Below, in pieces: positions 1 through 11,532 of a stretch of 64,000 nucleotides of DNA. The translations under genes were made by a program, and so were the position numbers. This stretch comes from Malaya genurostris (Eukaryota > Arthropoda > Insecta > Diptera > Culicidae): NCBI RefSeq assembly GCF_030247185.1, contig NC_080571.1:113205067-113269066 (forward strand). The letters are read 5' to 3'. The notes below the pieces were generated by a model. That model made no database searches and had not been told where the DNA came from. It saw nothing but the letters and a program-made list of their open reading frames with translations. Each line of letters begins with the position of its first letter. The stretch's first letter is position 1.

Positions 1-338
1 AAACCTGTCAAATCGATTAACCACATAATGTGGATTACTTTTCAATTTAACATTTGGTTTAAGAAAAGTTTCTGTCACAATGGCAATATGAATTTTGTGA
101 ACTTTGAGAAAATTATAAAATTCATCTTCACTCGATTTCAAATATCGAGCATTCCAATTTAAAATATTCAAATAATTATTTAACATCACTGTAAAATTCA
201 AATTCAGTATAATATTATTTGCAGATTGCCATCCTATTTGAAAGGCTTCAAAAAGTGATGAAGTCGAATTCATTCGGATGATCATTTGAAAAAGTTGATC
301 TTGTAGGTAGATCATTTTATTTTCAGTTATATCGCTAA
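1..338 (-). mobile_element. Jockey-type element fragment (ORF1 end/ORF2 start)
   Basis: The sequence closely matches 9410-9760 and 57820-58150. Positions 1-180 are the start of an endonuclease (ORF2) on the minus strand, and about 181-338 are the end of the gag-like ORF1. Similarity stops near 338, in the middle of ORF1, so this piece is truncated there; the other side runs out of the window. It is the third copy of the family represented by the near-complete element at 55134-59792. Confidence 0.85.
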
Positions 339-352
339 GTGGTGAGTGCTAT

Positions 353-1012
353 GGTAGACTATTGACATCAATTGTACCTGTAAGGATTATAGAAAATATA
401 TGTATGAAATATCTACCCGTACAATAGTAGGTAGTGTCAAAAATAGTATAAAAGATATGCTGGCTTGTGAAATCAATCATTCTCAAACTTTCCGTTAGGG
501 TTAGAGCCTCTATCATCTTTGCGTTTTGATACCGTTGGTATACGAGTGGATTTTTCATTAGTGACATTGTGTTTATTCTCCAGTTTCTTCCATTTTCTCA
601 ACTTCAAGTGCAAAACTAGAAAGTCTGATACTGCTGCGTGAAAGTATAAAAGTGAATGCAAATTATGATTTTTGTAATAGCGTAACCGTAAAAGTTTGGT
701 AAAAGTTATTACGATTGATGATATTTTATAGATAAGAATTTTTGGAAACTAACATCCATCCTTGTTTCAGTGTCTATATTATCTGCGAAATTCTAATGTG
801 AAGGTTACACAGCTTTTGAGATAATAACGTAATGTATTACTATTAAATATAGTTTCACAATAATTTTAACTTTTTGATTTGGTGACATCCATACGGAAAT
901 ATGCAGACTATTGACATCCATTGTTTAAGTATCTACCCGTATATTGGTAGGTAGTATACAAAAATTGTATAAAAGATCTATTAGCTTGTGAAATAAGTAA
1001 TTCTAAACTTCT
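353..1012 (+). repeat. Duplicated TATA-containing module (353-490 and 898-1012)
   Basis: Two imperfect direct copies share, in order, GACTATTGACATC, TATCTACCCGTA, GGTAGGTAGT, a GTATAAAAGAT TATA-like box and CTTGTGAAAT. The copies lie about 545 bp apart. The DNA between them has no convincing ORF. The layout looks promoter-like, but no transcript or element boundary is visible. Confidence 0.5.
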
Positions 1013-1124
1013 TTTACGAAAAACATTGAGCAGTCTGAATCTTAAAAAAAATGCCTTTGAATCGACATTTGTTAAAAGAGAACATTTTGGTGATAGAGAC
1101 TTAGTGTATTTTTTTCAAGTAACT

Positions 1125-1500
1125 CGTCGACTAGTATTTGCTTAACTACTTCACAACACTTAACTGATCTGAGAGCAAACTAGGAGAATTGATGAATCTA
1201 TTCGTTGTTATTTCTATTACAACAGGTGTGATTAACTGAGATTATATGGAATAGCAATTTTATCATTTTCAGCTGCTTCATAGTGAAATAGTACTTCTAC
1301 ATATGAATCAAATACAGTTGGTCTCGATATTTCCGATTTTCCGTGTTGTGCCGTTTCATTTTATACACCATCACAGGTAGAAGAACTGATGCTGGCTCCG
1401 ATAGAGCCTCAAATTTTCCGTTCACGTCGGGTAGTCCTCGAAGTACATTCTTCATAGGTTTGTTGGCAGCAATATGTTATCCTGTGTGAACTATTTGAAA
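1125..1500 (-). mobile_element. Deleted fragment of Jockey-type family B
   Basis: Positions about 1135-1240 match 2780-2890 (endonuclease end of family B). Positions 1241-1500 then match about 4044-4270 (ORF1 of the same family). The piece is therefore an internally deleted copy of the element at 2780-4680. No open frame survives. Confidence 0.6.
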
Positions 1501-1629
1501 ACCAAAATTAATTTATTCGTCTACCAATGTCGACAGTTTTTTTCTCAAATATGCGATCTATTTCAATATTGGCTTTTGAGTTGATTTTATCTTTTTTTAG
1601 TGATATTCTAAACTAGAATAATTGCTAAA

Positions 1630-1715
1630 ATACTACTCATTGTAGTTTCTATTAGAACATCAACAAAATTGAGATGGTTCCATCGATCACATCAGTCGGG
1701 TTGTACGATAGTGCA
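1630..1715 (-). mobile_element. Short fragment of Jockey-type family B
   Basis: About 80 bp resemble 2850-2930, sharing the stretches TTTCTATTAGAACA and CCATCGATC. It is too short to say more. The surrounding DNA (1501-2053) shows no other recognisable feature. Confidence 0.35.
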
Positions 1716-2053
1716 CTGCTCGTTCGGATATTCGATTCGGTGAAAGAAACTCTCCTAAAAATCTCTTGGCTCCTTACAGGAAACTTTTCCTTTCTCTAGT
1801 AGTTGGTCCTACCTTGAACCAACCTGGATTTTTCCTTGTGAGCCTTGTGTAATTGTCTCGCAGCCGGATAGCACTCGTAGCGGTTTATCCGCCTTGAAAT
1901 CAATTTACACGTCGGCTGATTTCGAAAAAGTAGCGAACTGCAGTGAATTGTAATTATATTATTTAAAGAAAATCTTAACTTTATATACAGGTTATTTTTG
2001 CAACACTGATTGTAAATGTTGCGCAACATTTAACAGTTGTTCTTGTAGATAAC

Positions 2054-2311
2054 TCTCGGTTGATTTTTCATTAGGGCGTATAAGCAAGTGACAAGTTTCT
2101 CTTTAATCACTCTCTCTTTCGATTATTGTGATGTGATTAAAAAGATTTTCTTTGATTTCACTACTCTGTTTGAAAGTCGAAAGTTTCGGGTATCATTTCA
2201 TGCAAAGAGTTGAGTGATAAACGTGGAAACCGCTTGGTAATTAACAGAAGAGAAAGTAAACAAAGAGAAACTGTCACTTGCTTAAACGCCCTAATGAAAA
2301 ATCAACCGAGA
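2054..2311. mobile_element. MITE with ~50-bp terminal inverted repeats
   Basis: The left end (2054 onward) and the reverse complement of the right end (to 2311) agree over about 50 bp with two or three differences; both begin TCTCGGTTGATTTTTCATTA. The element is 258 bp with no coding capacity. I could not identify a target-site duplication, so the superfamily is open. DNA from 2312 to about 2780 is AT-rich and featureless. Confidence 0.8.
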
Positions 2312-2779
2312 ATTTGAATTTGGATATACAATTTTCTCGATATTGCACACTAGATTGGCGAGAGCATCCGAAATTACGTATATTGCACAAGCAGAAAAAA
2401 TATAAAATATAAAAATATAAATAACTTATTTCGGATTTCAGATAATGAATTTCTTTATTGAAATAGCGAAAAAGGGATTTAGCAAATATTGATTTCATTC
2501 AAACAAAGAAAATTTTGATACTACTTACTTCATTTTGATTTATATTCGTTTTCAAATTTCTGAACAGCATTTTTTAATTGATTTTTTTAACATTTAACTG
2601 CTATGTCGCAAGATGATTGATATATTCCCATCATACCCAGATTTTTTTTTATTTTTATAGTACTGTTTCTAAAGAATATTTGTTATGTAATGTTATGCAA
2701 TTTTTCAAAATATTTTCAAATATCAATACATATGTTACTACTGAATTGTTGAAACGAGTGGATGAAATTTTTCTTATAA

Positions 2780-4680
2780 AACGCGTACTGATTAACTGTT
2801 TCACAACATTTATTTGATTTGAGATCAAACTAAAAGAATTCTGACAACTATTCGTTGTAATTTCTATTAGAACAGATGTGATTAACTGAGATGAAACCAT
2901 CGATCGCATTCGTCGCAGCGAGGATGTTGTACTGTCCAGCTTCGTAATCTTCGCCAAATACGAATCCGTTTCGATTCTGTCTTTTGTTTCCCCACAGCTC
3001 ATGCCATACGTTTAGGTCCCCTGCAATGATGAATTTGTTCTGTCGTCGAGTGAACATAACTAGATCTCGCTTCAATGATGCACACGTACCATCTCGAAGA
3101 TTGGTTTGTTTGGGGCAGTACGCTGCAATGATGATGATGGGTCCCAGAGTCGTTGTAATCTCAATTCCGATGGCTTCTATAAGTTGCAATTTAAAGGCTG
3201 ACAGAAGCCTGTGCTGAATGGATCGTTTAATGGCAATGGCAACTCCCCCTCCTCTGGTAGTTGTCCTGTCGAGCCTGTGAATCCTGTAAATGGAAATAAA
3301 AATAGAAATTTCAGGTTTAAGATGAGTTTCAGGTAAAATAGCCATATCGGCATCCTTCTCTTGAAGAAAGTCGGATAACTCAGCAGTTTTGCTCCTGAGT
3401 GAGCAAGCATTCCAATTTACTACAATCAACTCATTATATTGCATATTCGATGATGAATTTGCCTAAGGCGTTGTATTGATCTAACCGCGTTCTGCAGTTT
3501 CGTAGCTTCATTGTCATTGTTTCAAAAATGACGATCAGTTGTTCAGAGGAGAATAAGTCACCAGAGTCACCTTTGCTTGTTGTTGATTATTGCCCCACCC
3601 AGGAGGGATTTTGGAGGAAAAATCTTTTTGTGATCTAGCTCGGTTGAATCTTTTGGATTGCTGTGAGGAAGTGGCGGCAAATTTGGAATATCCCTCTTCG
3701 GTGAGAGCCGTGAGAAATTAATTTCATCCGGGAAAATTCTTGCGCGTTGATTGTTTACGGGACGCCTGCTGTTGAAGTTATATGAACTCAGCACGCTTGG
3801 GACACGATTTGCTAGTAGATTTGGATGGTCGCCATCACAGTTCATACATTTTACAGCGATGTCATCTAGTAGGCAATCGTTGGTATTGTGTGAATCGGCA
3901 CATTTCCCGCACCGACTTTTCATGTGGCGATCCCTCGCTCCATGTCCGTAGTTCAAACAGTTGATGCACAGTGTGACATCCCGATGTACCGGTTTATACT
4001 TTTGTCCCGATGTACCGGTTTATACTTTTGCCATTCGATGATTATATGGAATAAAGATTTTATCGTTTTTAGTTGGAGCCCTTCTCCAGATGAACCAAGT
4101 AGAGTTGATCTCGATACTTTTTGTCCGTGTTATGTCGCTTCATTTTAAACACCATCAAAGGCCAGCCTCCGACAGTGCCTGCTTTAGTTAGGCTTCCATC
4201 ATGTCGGGTAGTCCTCAAAGTACAAACTTCATAGGTTTGTTGGCGGCAATATCGTGTGTGAAGTATTCCGCTTTTGTCTGCTTCAGGTACAATTCCACTG
4301 CTTTGTAGTGGTTCAAAGCCGGAACAGTTATTTTGTAGCCTTCAGTACATAAACGGATTGTTTCCTGTCCTTTGCTGATCAGCGTGTTGAGATCTGAGCG
4401 TAGAGTTGGTGGGAAACCCTTCAGATAGAAAGGTGGCATTTTTTCCTTCTTCTGCAGTTCCTCTTCGACATCAACTGGCAGATCAGCGTATTGGTTGTTA
4501 CTCAGCAAACGGTCGTTTACCTGTACATCACTTGGCTTCAGACGCTCAGCATCCTTTGGATCCTTCTCGGATCTATGGCGCGTCTTACCCATAGCTAGGT
4601 AGACAGATGCGAATAAAAGATAAAACAAAATCGAAATTAGTCGTAGTAGGTTATTCGTCTATCCACATCGAGTGTTACAT
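2780..4680 (-). pseudogene. Jockey-type element, family B (broken ORF1 and ORF2)
   Basis: Minus-strand remains of a Jockey-clade non-LTR retrotransposon. ORF1 is seen at about 4600-4215, ending in the Pre-C2HC-type stretch EYFTHDIAANKP, and at 3956-3567 with CCHC-type zinc knuckles (CGKCADSHNTNDC and a following CMNCDGDHPN). ORF2 starts at 3444 with the endonuclease motifs VVNWNACSLRS, PETHLKP and IIAGDLNVWH, and decays near 2940. The reverse transcriptase is missing. ORF1 is broken near 4000, where a 26-bp tandem duplication (3979-4030) shifts the frame. This family differs from the one at 55134-59792. Confidence 0.8.
3979..4030 (+). repeat. Exact 26-bp tandem duplication
   Basis: The 26 bases at 3979-4004 are repeated exactly at 4005-4030, inside ORF1 of the family B element. 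Because 26 is not a multiple of three, the duplication shifts the gag-like frame. Confidence 0.9.
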
Positions 4681-6059
4681 GACGAATTCTCGTGTTGAAC
4701 CTCGTTGCGCTAGATGTACTTGTTGGATGTACCTGGTACCCTGATACAACGCTGACGCTCACTGTAGCGATAGAATACGATGCGATGTAATGCTATTGCT
4801 ACCTGACATCAAGCACTTGTCTTGTCTCCTTCTTTCTTGTGCTGTGCACCGATATGCTTCTGCATCGACGTGCCTTTGATTTCCATTGTTCAGCTCTTGT
4901 ATTCTGTATAGAACTTGGGAAATGCCCTTTGTTGTTTCCTTCATCAGCTTGGCCCAGCACTAGGGCTCTATTATGCAGACGAGTCGTCTAGACATGTGCT
5001 AATCAGTCACTCTTATTGCGATGATCACGCAATTAAACTTTTGCTCCTTCTCTCCAAAGAGCAAACCGGTGCGAAGTTCCTCTCTGGTTGGAGCAAATAT
5101 TTGAACCTTGATTTTATTTTGTTTTACACACTTTTATGACAATGGGCACGCACTTTACTTATACACCTTCTCTCTACGGCGTAAACCGGTGAGTTGTTCC
5201 TTTCTGGAGGACACCAAATGTAAAATGTTGTACCAGTCTTAGACTCTATCATGCGAATAGAGTTAACACTTAACTATTTTGTACGGTGAAGCAAATAGAA
5301 TAGTATCAAAGCCACAGTAAAAACTTCTTTGAACAGTTAAGCCCACTACCTCCGTACAGACTACTCTAAGAAGTGCACTCTAGCATTATCAATTCTGTAT
5401 AAAATGTTCAAAACGACGAATGTAACAATGAGAGATTCTTTTTATTTACATTCTTTTTCGATTATTGAGAGACATTACTGCTTTTTTTCAGTAATTTCTT
5501 CAGTAATTGAAGAATCAAATTTGAGTGTCCTGTCTGTTAGTCTGTGCTTAAGCAGTTATCAAGTCGGTACTACCTGTTCATATGTCTAGACATGTTCGAG
5601 ACCGGTAATCGGGTCCGGATCCTATTTACCTGTCTAGATAATAATATTTGAACATGTCTGGACCCGATTCTTATACTTATTCTCTTTGAAGTTCAATTAA
5701 TTGAATGTCAGGAAATCGAATCAACTCTTGGTCGTCAAAAGGTGAGATAACTAAGTTCACACAAGTCCCTATCTCATGCCTCCCCGCGTGTCTATGATGA
5801 CATTTGGTCAATAGAACGGCATCGACTGGGTGCTACCGCCTTCTGCGTTAGTAGCAGAATGAGAGGGTGCGGAATAGCTCAAAAGTTACAACCCATCTTA
5901 TATTGTAATATTTATCGAAGTATATTGCAACATACCATGTTGTGTTTTTATTATGTTATTTATAATATATTGTATTATCCGACGTTTCGAATAAATCAGA
6001 TGGCCCTCAAGATAAAAAAAAATTGTTTTTGGCGATGTTCCTTGAAGCTGGATGTGAAT
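4681..6059. other. Stretch without a recognised gene
   Basis: It may include the 5' leader of the family B Jockey element. Two imperfect direct repeats, near 5061-5087 and 5181-5207, share AAACCGGTG and GTTCCT-TCTGG. A short imperfect inverted repeat lies near 5585-5675 (GTCTAGACATGTTC against GAACATGTCTGGA). No coding frame is convincing. Confidence 0.5.
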
Positions 6060-6445
6060 TAGTCAACGCAGATGATTTTAAGCGTTGTTGGTAGTGTAGA
6101 CAATTGCCGACGACTACAATGTCGCCTCACGTTTTTCGCAGATTGGTGCAGGAAAAATAAACTGTATGCTTAACTTCCGTCGATATTAATCGGTAGCATA
6201 TCGTTTCAAAAGCTACACGCCAATTGGATTCCATCTCTAAGATTGCAAAAAACCTGTATTACCTCATGGCTTGGTATTGCTCACTCGTTCGCCCAGTTCT
6301 CGGAAACACCTTAGTAATCTGGACCAGAGCTGCAAATTGTCAGTCATGTCAAATGACCTTGACAGACTGACTAAAGTCATCGTCAACTGTAATCGGTACG
6401 GTCAAAGTGTCTGTCAAATGAGATACTCGATAGTTCTATGACATT

Positions 6446-7195
6446 GGGCCGTATGAATAAAATGTAGTAAAGTCTGTTGTTTGTAGTATCTTCTCAAAAA
6501 CAAAGTCCACAGAGTATAACGCGGTTTGGTAACACATGGATCAATAAGTCCCGAGACTAACAATGGAAATAACATTTTTTTTTGCTAATTTTTTTTATTC
6601 ATCAACATAATCACCTTTTAGGGTGATACAATGGTTCCAACCTTTTTCCAATTTTTCAATACCATGTTTATGAAAAAAATTATCTTTCGCTTCAAAATAA
6701 GCTTCAGTTTCAGTGATGACCTCCTCATTTGAACCAAATCTTTTTCCCTGGAGCATTTTTTTAAGATCAGCAAAGAGCCAGTAGTCACTGGGGGCTAAAT
6801 CTGGCGAGTATGGGAGGTGGGGAAGGATAGTAAATACACTTCCATATGATATCTGTGTCATCTCAGCAATCTCACGGAGCTTCACTTTACGATCTTTCAT
6901 TATAATTTTTGTCACTTCACTCACATTTTCCGGTGTAACGGCTTCCACAGGTCTACCCGAGCGTTCCGTGTCATTTGTACACAAAGCAAGAAACGTACTT
7001 ACATCTGTAAAAATGCCACTTTTTTAATTGCTGTACTTCACTTTATCAGCAAACACACGAGTAGCGACCTCTAGAGCAACCTACCGAAAACTTGTAGTAA
7101 ATACTACAGTTTGTAGCATGTTTTGACAGGAACGTGATCCATACGTAGCATTTACTACCGAAATTCAAGCATGCTACGTTTTATTCATACGGCCC
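6446..7195. mobile_element. TIR element nested inside the hAT-type element
   Basis: The left end GGGCCGTATGAATAAAA is matched in inverted orientation at the right end (TTTTATTCATACGGCCC). Similarity continues for about 25 bp. It is flanked by ATT on both sides (6443-6445, 7196-7198), a possible 3-bp target-site duplication. It carries no transposase of its own that I recognise, but a mariner relic lies inside. The superfamily is uncertain. Confidence 0.75.
6595..6984 (-). pseudogene. mariner transposase relic (internally deleted)
   Basis: The 129-residue frame has the N-terminal part of a mariner transposase (TERSGRPVEAVTPENV, then an HTH-like stretch, KLREIAEMTQISYGSVF). It jumps directly to the C-terminal hallmark PYSPDLAPSDYWLFADLKK and ends near LKGDYVDE. 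The central catalytic region with the first two aspartates is missing, so it is inactive. Full mariner transposases are about 345 residues. Its flanking TA sites and terminal repeats are not clear. Confidence 0.85.
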
Positions 7196-7334
7196 ATTGT
7201 CTATTTGTTGAATAGTTATGACAGATCGGCTCTCAGACGCTCAATATATGATGATTGGTAGCAGTCCAGTGACATAAGCTTTCCAATCTTTGTCCTGCTA
7301 GTTGATAGTGACATTTAGCAGCTCTGATCTGGAC

Positions 7335-8454
7335 AAATCATGGATTGCAGAGTCTAAGAAATTAACACAACGCGTACAAAAATGCTTCAATCGCAGTACA
7401 TTACGAAATACGCCGTGAATAGATCTAGAAAACTTGTCAGCAACCCAAACAAGTCAACAGATGTTTACTATTACTAAATTGATTAACGGAAGATCAATAC
7501 TCTAGGACTGCATTAAGATCATAGTTTTCGAGTTCCGAATCGATCACTGCGAAACAAATTACATTGTATTGTTTGTTATACGAGGACTTTGACATTATGC
7601 CGAGTAGTTTTGAGATGTTTACTGAAGACAATTCTTAATAACTATGAAAACCGGGAAAATGCTACTGCAGAGACGGTATTCGAACCCGCGGCTAACTCCT
7701 ATCCGGGGAAATCGTTTTGTCGAATAAACTACTCTGCAAGAAACAAGTACACGAAGGAATATTCTAATTGAAGAGAAGAACCGAACATGGTCAGCTTTCG
7801 TTTGTCATCAGCATTTTTATTCGCATATCATTTCTCCAATCGTTTTTCTTTGTTAGATACTAATCAAATCTAGAACTACGTCTTAACAAGGCTAAAACAA
7901 AACTATTTCTGATCGATTATCAGGTACCGTACCTTACACCACATTCCTTTCTTTGGTACCAGAGCAGTTAGCAGATACCGAACCTACCCAAGTAATATTT
8001 TCCAGGGTTTATTGAATTTCATGAATCTAGTATTAATACTTTAAACCCCACAAAAGCCTACCAAAAACCTCTATAAGATCATATTCCAGCCGAGGGGGTC
8101 ATTCTTCCTAAAGTATATGATTCAAAATGAAGAATCATCTTAAACCTATGCAAAGTCTATCTCGAAATGATTCAAAATTCAAGAAAGTTTTGAAACCAGC
8201 TTTGTGATCAACATCAGGGAGGGGTTGAGGAGTGGTGTCTAACGGATGGCAAACACCATTTTTGCGATTTTTTTAAAGCAATCGTTCAAAAACATAGATT
8301 CAAATGTTTTGCAAATACAAATCATCATTCGAACAACATTTTGTATTTCTTTCGTGGAAAAATATTGAGAAATAAGTCGTTTCTATCTTTGATCGATTAT
8401 TATTTGCTGATTATGAAAGTTCATAACATTGGAAACATTCTACCCTCTGAATGT
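7335..8454. other. Stretch without a recognised gene
   Basis: Apart from the CR1 remnant (to about 7500) and the SINE-like piece, it holds a dispersed repeat at about 8255-8400. That repeat shares TTTTTGCGATTTTTTT, ATTCAAATGTTTTGCA and TTCGAACAACATTTTGTATT with 36515-36645. Nothing else is recognised. Confidence 0.5.
7600..7770 (-). repeat. Possible tRNA-derived SINE fragment
   Basis: On the minus strand, about 7700-7670 carries GCGGGTTCGAATACC, which fits a polymerase III B box. No convincing A box, tail or target-site duplication was found. Confidence 0.3.
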
Positions 8455-8466
8455 AACAACAAAAAC

Positions 8467-11400
8467 TTTTTTTTAACTATTTTTTGGAATATGAGTTAAA
8501 GTTAAATTATTAAGATTTAAATTGGGTGTTCAGCCACAAGTGGTGACTTTTCAGCCCTATTATATACATGATTTGATTATTACCATGAAAACATCATTTG
8601 CTTCCGCAATTCTGAGATTTTTGTGAAGGGAAAATTCTAAACCTACTTGTATTGTGTAATGGGAAAAAGAAACTTATATACTAACTATAATACAGAGAGC
8701 GAATCAATTCAATTGAAGATTGCATCGAGTTTTGTCGGAATTTGCTTATAGTATTATGTGACATTACATCTAATGGTTCTATGTTTGAGAGTATGGGTAA
8801 CTCATTTGTACTAAACTAGGGAGGACGCTTCAAAATCATTTTCAGAATTTTATTCTGAATCCTTTAAAGCATTTTCTTCCTGGTGGAACAGTAACTTGAC
8901 CAAATTGGTACTGCATAAAGCATGGCTGGTCTGAAAATTTGTTAATAAATTAACAATTTGTTTTTTAGACAGAGCTTTGAATTTCTGTTTACAAGAGGAT
9001 ATAAACATTTAATATATTTATTACACTTTGCCTGGATTCCTTCAATGTGATCCTTGAAAGTGAGTTTTTTGTCATACGTTAAACCTAAGTATTTAGCTTG
9101 ATCAGACCATGTCAATTCCAAGCCATTCAATGTGAGAATGTGATTATTGTTTGGTTTAAGAAAAGAAGCTCTAGGCTTATGAGGAAAAATAATTAATTGC
9201 GTTTTTGCTGCATTTGGTTTAATTTTCCATTTTGACAGATAATCACTGAACATATTTAAGCTTCTTTGCACTGCAGATCAGATGTTTCCCATAGCATGAA
9301 TGGTTTCAACTTCGATTTCCAAGCTTTCAATAACTTTAGTATTGAAAGAAGGTAAAATTCAATGTTTAATTTGCCATTGGACAAAAATGGCAACTCCACC
9401 ACCCATTCCAGTAAACCTGTCAAATCGATGAACCACATAATGTGGATTACTTTTCAATTTGACATTTGGTTTAAGAAAAGTTTCTGTCACAATGGCAATA
9501 TGAACTTTGTGAACTTTGGGAAAATTATAAAATTCATCTTCACTCGATTTTAAAGATCGAGCATTCCCATTTAAAATAATCTAATAATTATTTAACGTGA
9601 CTGTTAAATTTTAAATTCATTATAATATTATTTGAAAATTGCCATCCGATTTGAAAGGCTTCAAAAAGTGATGAAGTCGAATTCATTCGGATGATCATTT
9701 GAAAAAGTTGATCTTGTAGGTAGATCATTTTATTTTCACTTATATCGCCTGAATTGACTTCGTTTAAAGAAGCGAATGGCATTAAAGGAATATTGGTAGG
9801 TAGATTTCTACCTGTTACACTAGTGTAACTGCCATTAGACGAAAATGATTTGGCCGATCTACCTATTAATAAATTGTGTTCATTTGAAGATGAACTGAAA
9901 GGCGTTCCTGTGTTTTGATTATTGACATTAGAAGAATTAAGAGGTATTTGTCTACCTGTTACCAAAGCGTAACTGTTATTAGAAGAAGATGATGACAAGG
10001 TCGATCTACCTGTCAATAAATTGTTTTCGTTAGAAGAAGGCGTACCTGTATTTTTGTTTTAAATTCGAAGACATAAGTGCCTTAGAAGAATCGGGCGTGG
10101 CATTTGTAACGGTTTTTTTGGTATGTTTTGTAAACTTAAGGTCGTTGATTTGACTTGTTGTCTAAGCGAACGAGCGTTTAAAATTTTTTCCCTGACAGGA
10201 CATTTCAAATAATTGGATTTATGATTTCCATCGCAATTTGAACATGAAAATTTATCAGTGGTTTCATTCATTGGACAAACGTCTTTCGAATGCGATTTAC
10301 CACAATTCAAACACCGTATATCCATATGACAATTTTTGGTTCCATGGCCGAAGCCTTGGCAACGACGACATAGCGTTAAGTTTGCAACACGATTATGCCG
10401 TTTATAATGTTCCCAATAAATTTTAATGTGGGTAATGAAACGTACTTTTTCTGAAGTTTTCAAATTGTTTACATCACTTCGATTGAAGTGTATTAGGTAA
10501 AGTTCATGGGAAATTCTAGAGCGTGGTTTCCATTCGCTTTTTTTTTTTCATAAGTATTACTTGGGAAGGGGCAAAACCAAGCAATTCTTTTGGTTCATTT
10601 TTAATTTCATCAGTACTTTGATCATTTGATAAGCCTTTCAAGACAGCCTTGAAGGGTCTGTCTGATTTTATATGATATGAATAAAATTTATGAAGTTTCT
10701 CGGACAAATATCGGATAATCTTCCAATCCATCAACCAAAACTCGACATTCTCCTTTTCGTCCGATTTGAAACTTCCGGGAGAAAAGTAGAAAGCTCAGTA
10801 CGGAATGCTTTGAAGTCGGAAATCATCACCGTCACTGGTGGCACAGATTGTCGTTTCTTCCCAGAACGACATGCGTGCACTTTGGGAATTTTTGAAAAAT
10901 TTTCTTCTATGTCGCTACAATCCGATTCGGGAAGAATATCGAGAATATTGTTAGGGGGCATAGAATCAACGGAAGGAAAGTTCGTCCGTTGTCTTTTATT
11001 TTTACATTCCGATTCTATAAGATCATCTAATATGTTATTAAAAAAATGTTGAATAACGGATTGTGATTTATACCGTATTGAATTATTTTTAGCCTTAGGT
11101 TTGTTGCCCTTCCGGTTGGACGCAGGCATTTTTGAAATGAATGAAATTTGAAATTAAATTAACTAGGCTAAATTAGTCTTCGATTAGACTCCTAGTTTGG
11201 AAAAGTCTTGATAAAGACTGATTTTGTGGTAGTCCTAATAAAGACTGATTAGTTCGAAGAATAGTTCTTTAAATAGCTAGCCTTAAAAAAGGCTTATTAA
11301 TTTCTTAGTCTTGAAAAAGACTGATTATATTAGAATATCACTCTTTGTATAGCTTTGAGAAAGGCTGTCTAATTGTTAGTCTTTAAAAAGACTGTTAGTG

Positions 11401-11520
11401 ATTCAGGTAGCTTTGAAAAAGACTGAAGCCTTGAATCAATGAAACTCTAGGTAGCCAGAAAAAATTTCTAGCAGCCAAGAGCTATACGCGTGCGGTCCGA
11501 ACGACTGTTCAACACCGATT
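8467..11520 (-). pseudogene. Jockey-type element with internal ORF2 deletion
   Basis: Minus-strand copy of the 55134-59792 family. Its 3' poly(A) appears as a T-run at 8467-8474, and the 5' end (GTTCAACACCGATT) is at 11520. It is bounded by 12-bp repeats with one mismatch: AACAACAAAAAC at 8455-8466 and AACAACAAAGAC at 11521-11532. ORF1 is present but broken (frames 11129-10731, 10734-10516, 10463-10059 and 10016-9588), with zinc knuckles CRRCQGFGHGTKNC and CSNCDGNHKSNYLKC. ORF2 keeps only the first part of the endonuclease (about 9590-9290). This is joined near 9270-9285 directly to the end of the reverse transcriptase (to about 8890), a loss of about 1.76 kb. Confidence 0.92.
11175..11424 (-). 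repeat. Array of short hairpins in the Jockey 5' leader
   Basis: Eight short inverted repeats occur between 11175 and 11424, mostly of the form AGTCTT-4 nt-AAGACT (for example 11307-11322 and 11378-11393). One is AGCCTT-4 nt-AAGGCT (11279-11294), where both arms changed together; others carry single mismatches. The copy at 59570-59700 has only about three units. The array lies upstream of ORF1 on the sense (minus) strand. Confidence 0.75.
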
Positions 11521-11532
11521 GAACAACAAAGA

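Larger units (their letters stand above)
6325..7326. mobile_element. hAT-type non-autonomous element, 8-bp TSD
   Basis: The ends read CAGAGCTGCAAATTGTCA on the left and, reversed, CAGAGCTGCTAAATGTCA on the right. The termini are flanked by a perfect 8-bp duplication, ATCTGGAC, at 6317-6324 and 7327-7334. CAGRG-type termini and 8-bp duplications are hallmarks of the hAT superfamily. No hAT transposase is present. Its original length was about 250 bp; the rest is the nested TIR element at 6446-7195. Confidence 0.88.
6060..7500 (+). pseudogene. CR1-group reverse transcriptase fragment, split by insertions
   Basis: Translation of about 6060-6316 shows frame-broken pieces typical of the end of a CR1/Jockey-superfamily reverse transcriptase: FADWCRK, then YCSLVRPVL followed by VIWT. 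After the interruption, 7335-7430 continues with RVQKCFNRS and TLRNTP, which normally follow VWTP in these proteins. The gap is filled by the hAT-type element at 6325-7326. Highly degraded. Confidence 0.6.

Noticed and set aside
5219..5640. Possible solo LTR starting TGTAAAATGTTGTACC on the plus strand
   Set aside because: The adjacent minus-strand TGGTGTCCTCC looks like a primer-binding site, but I could not find a second LTR end, a target duplication or any Gag-Pol remains.
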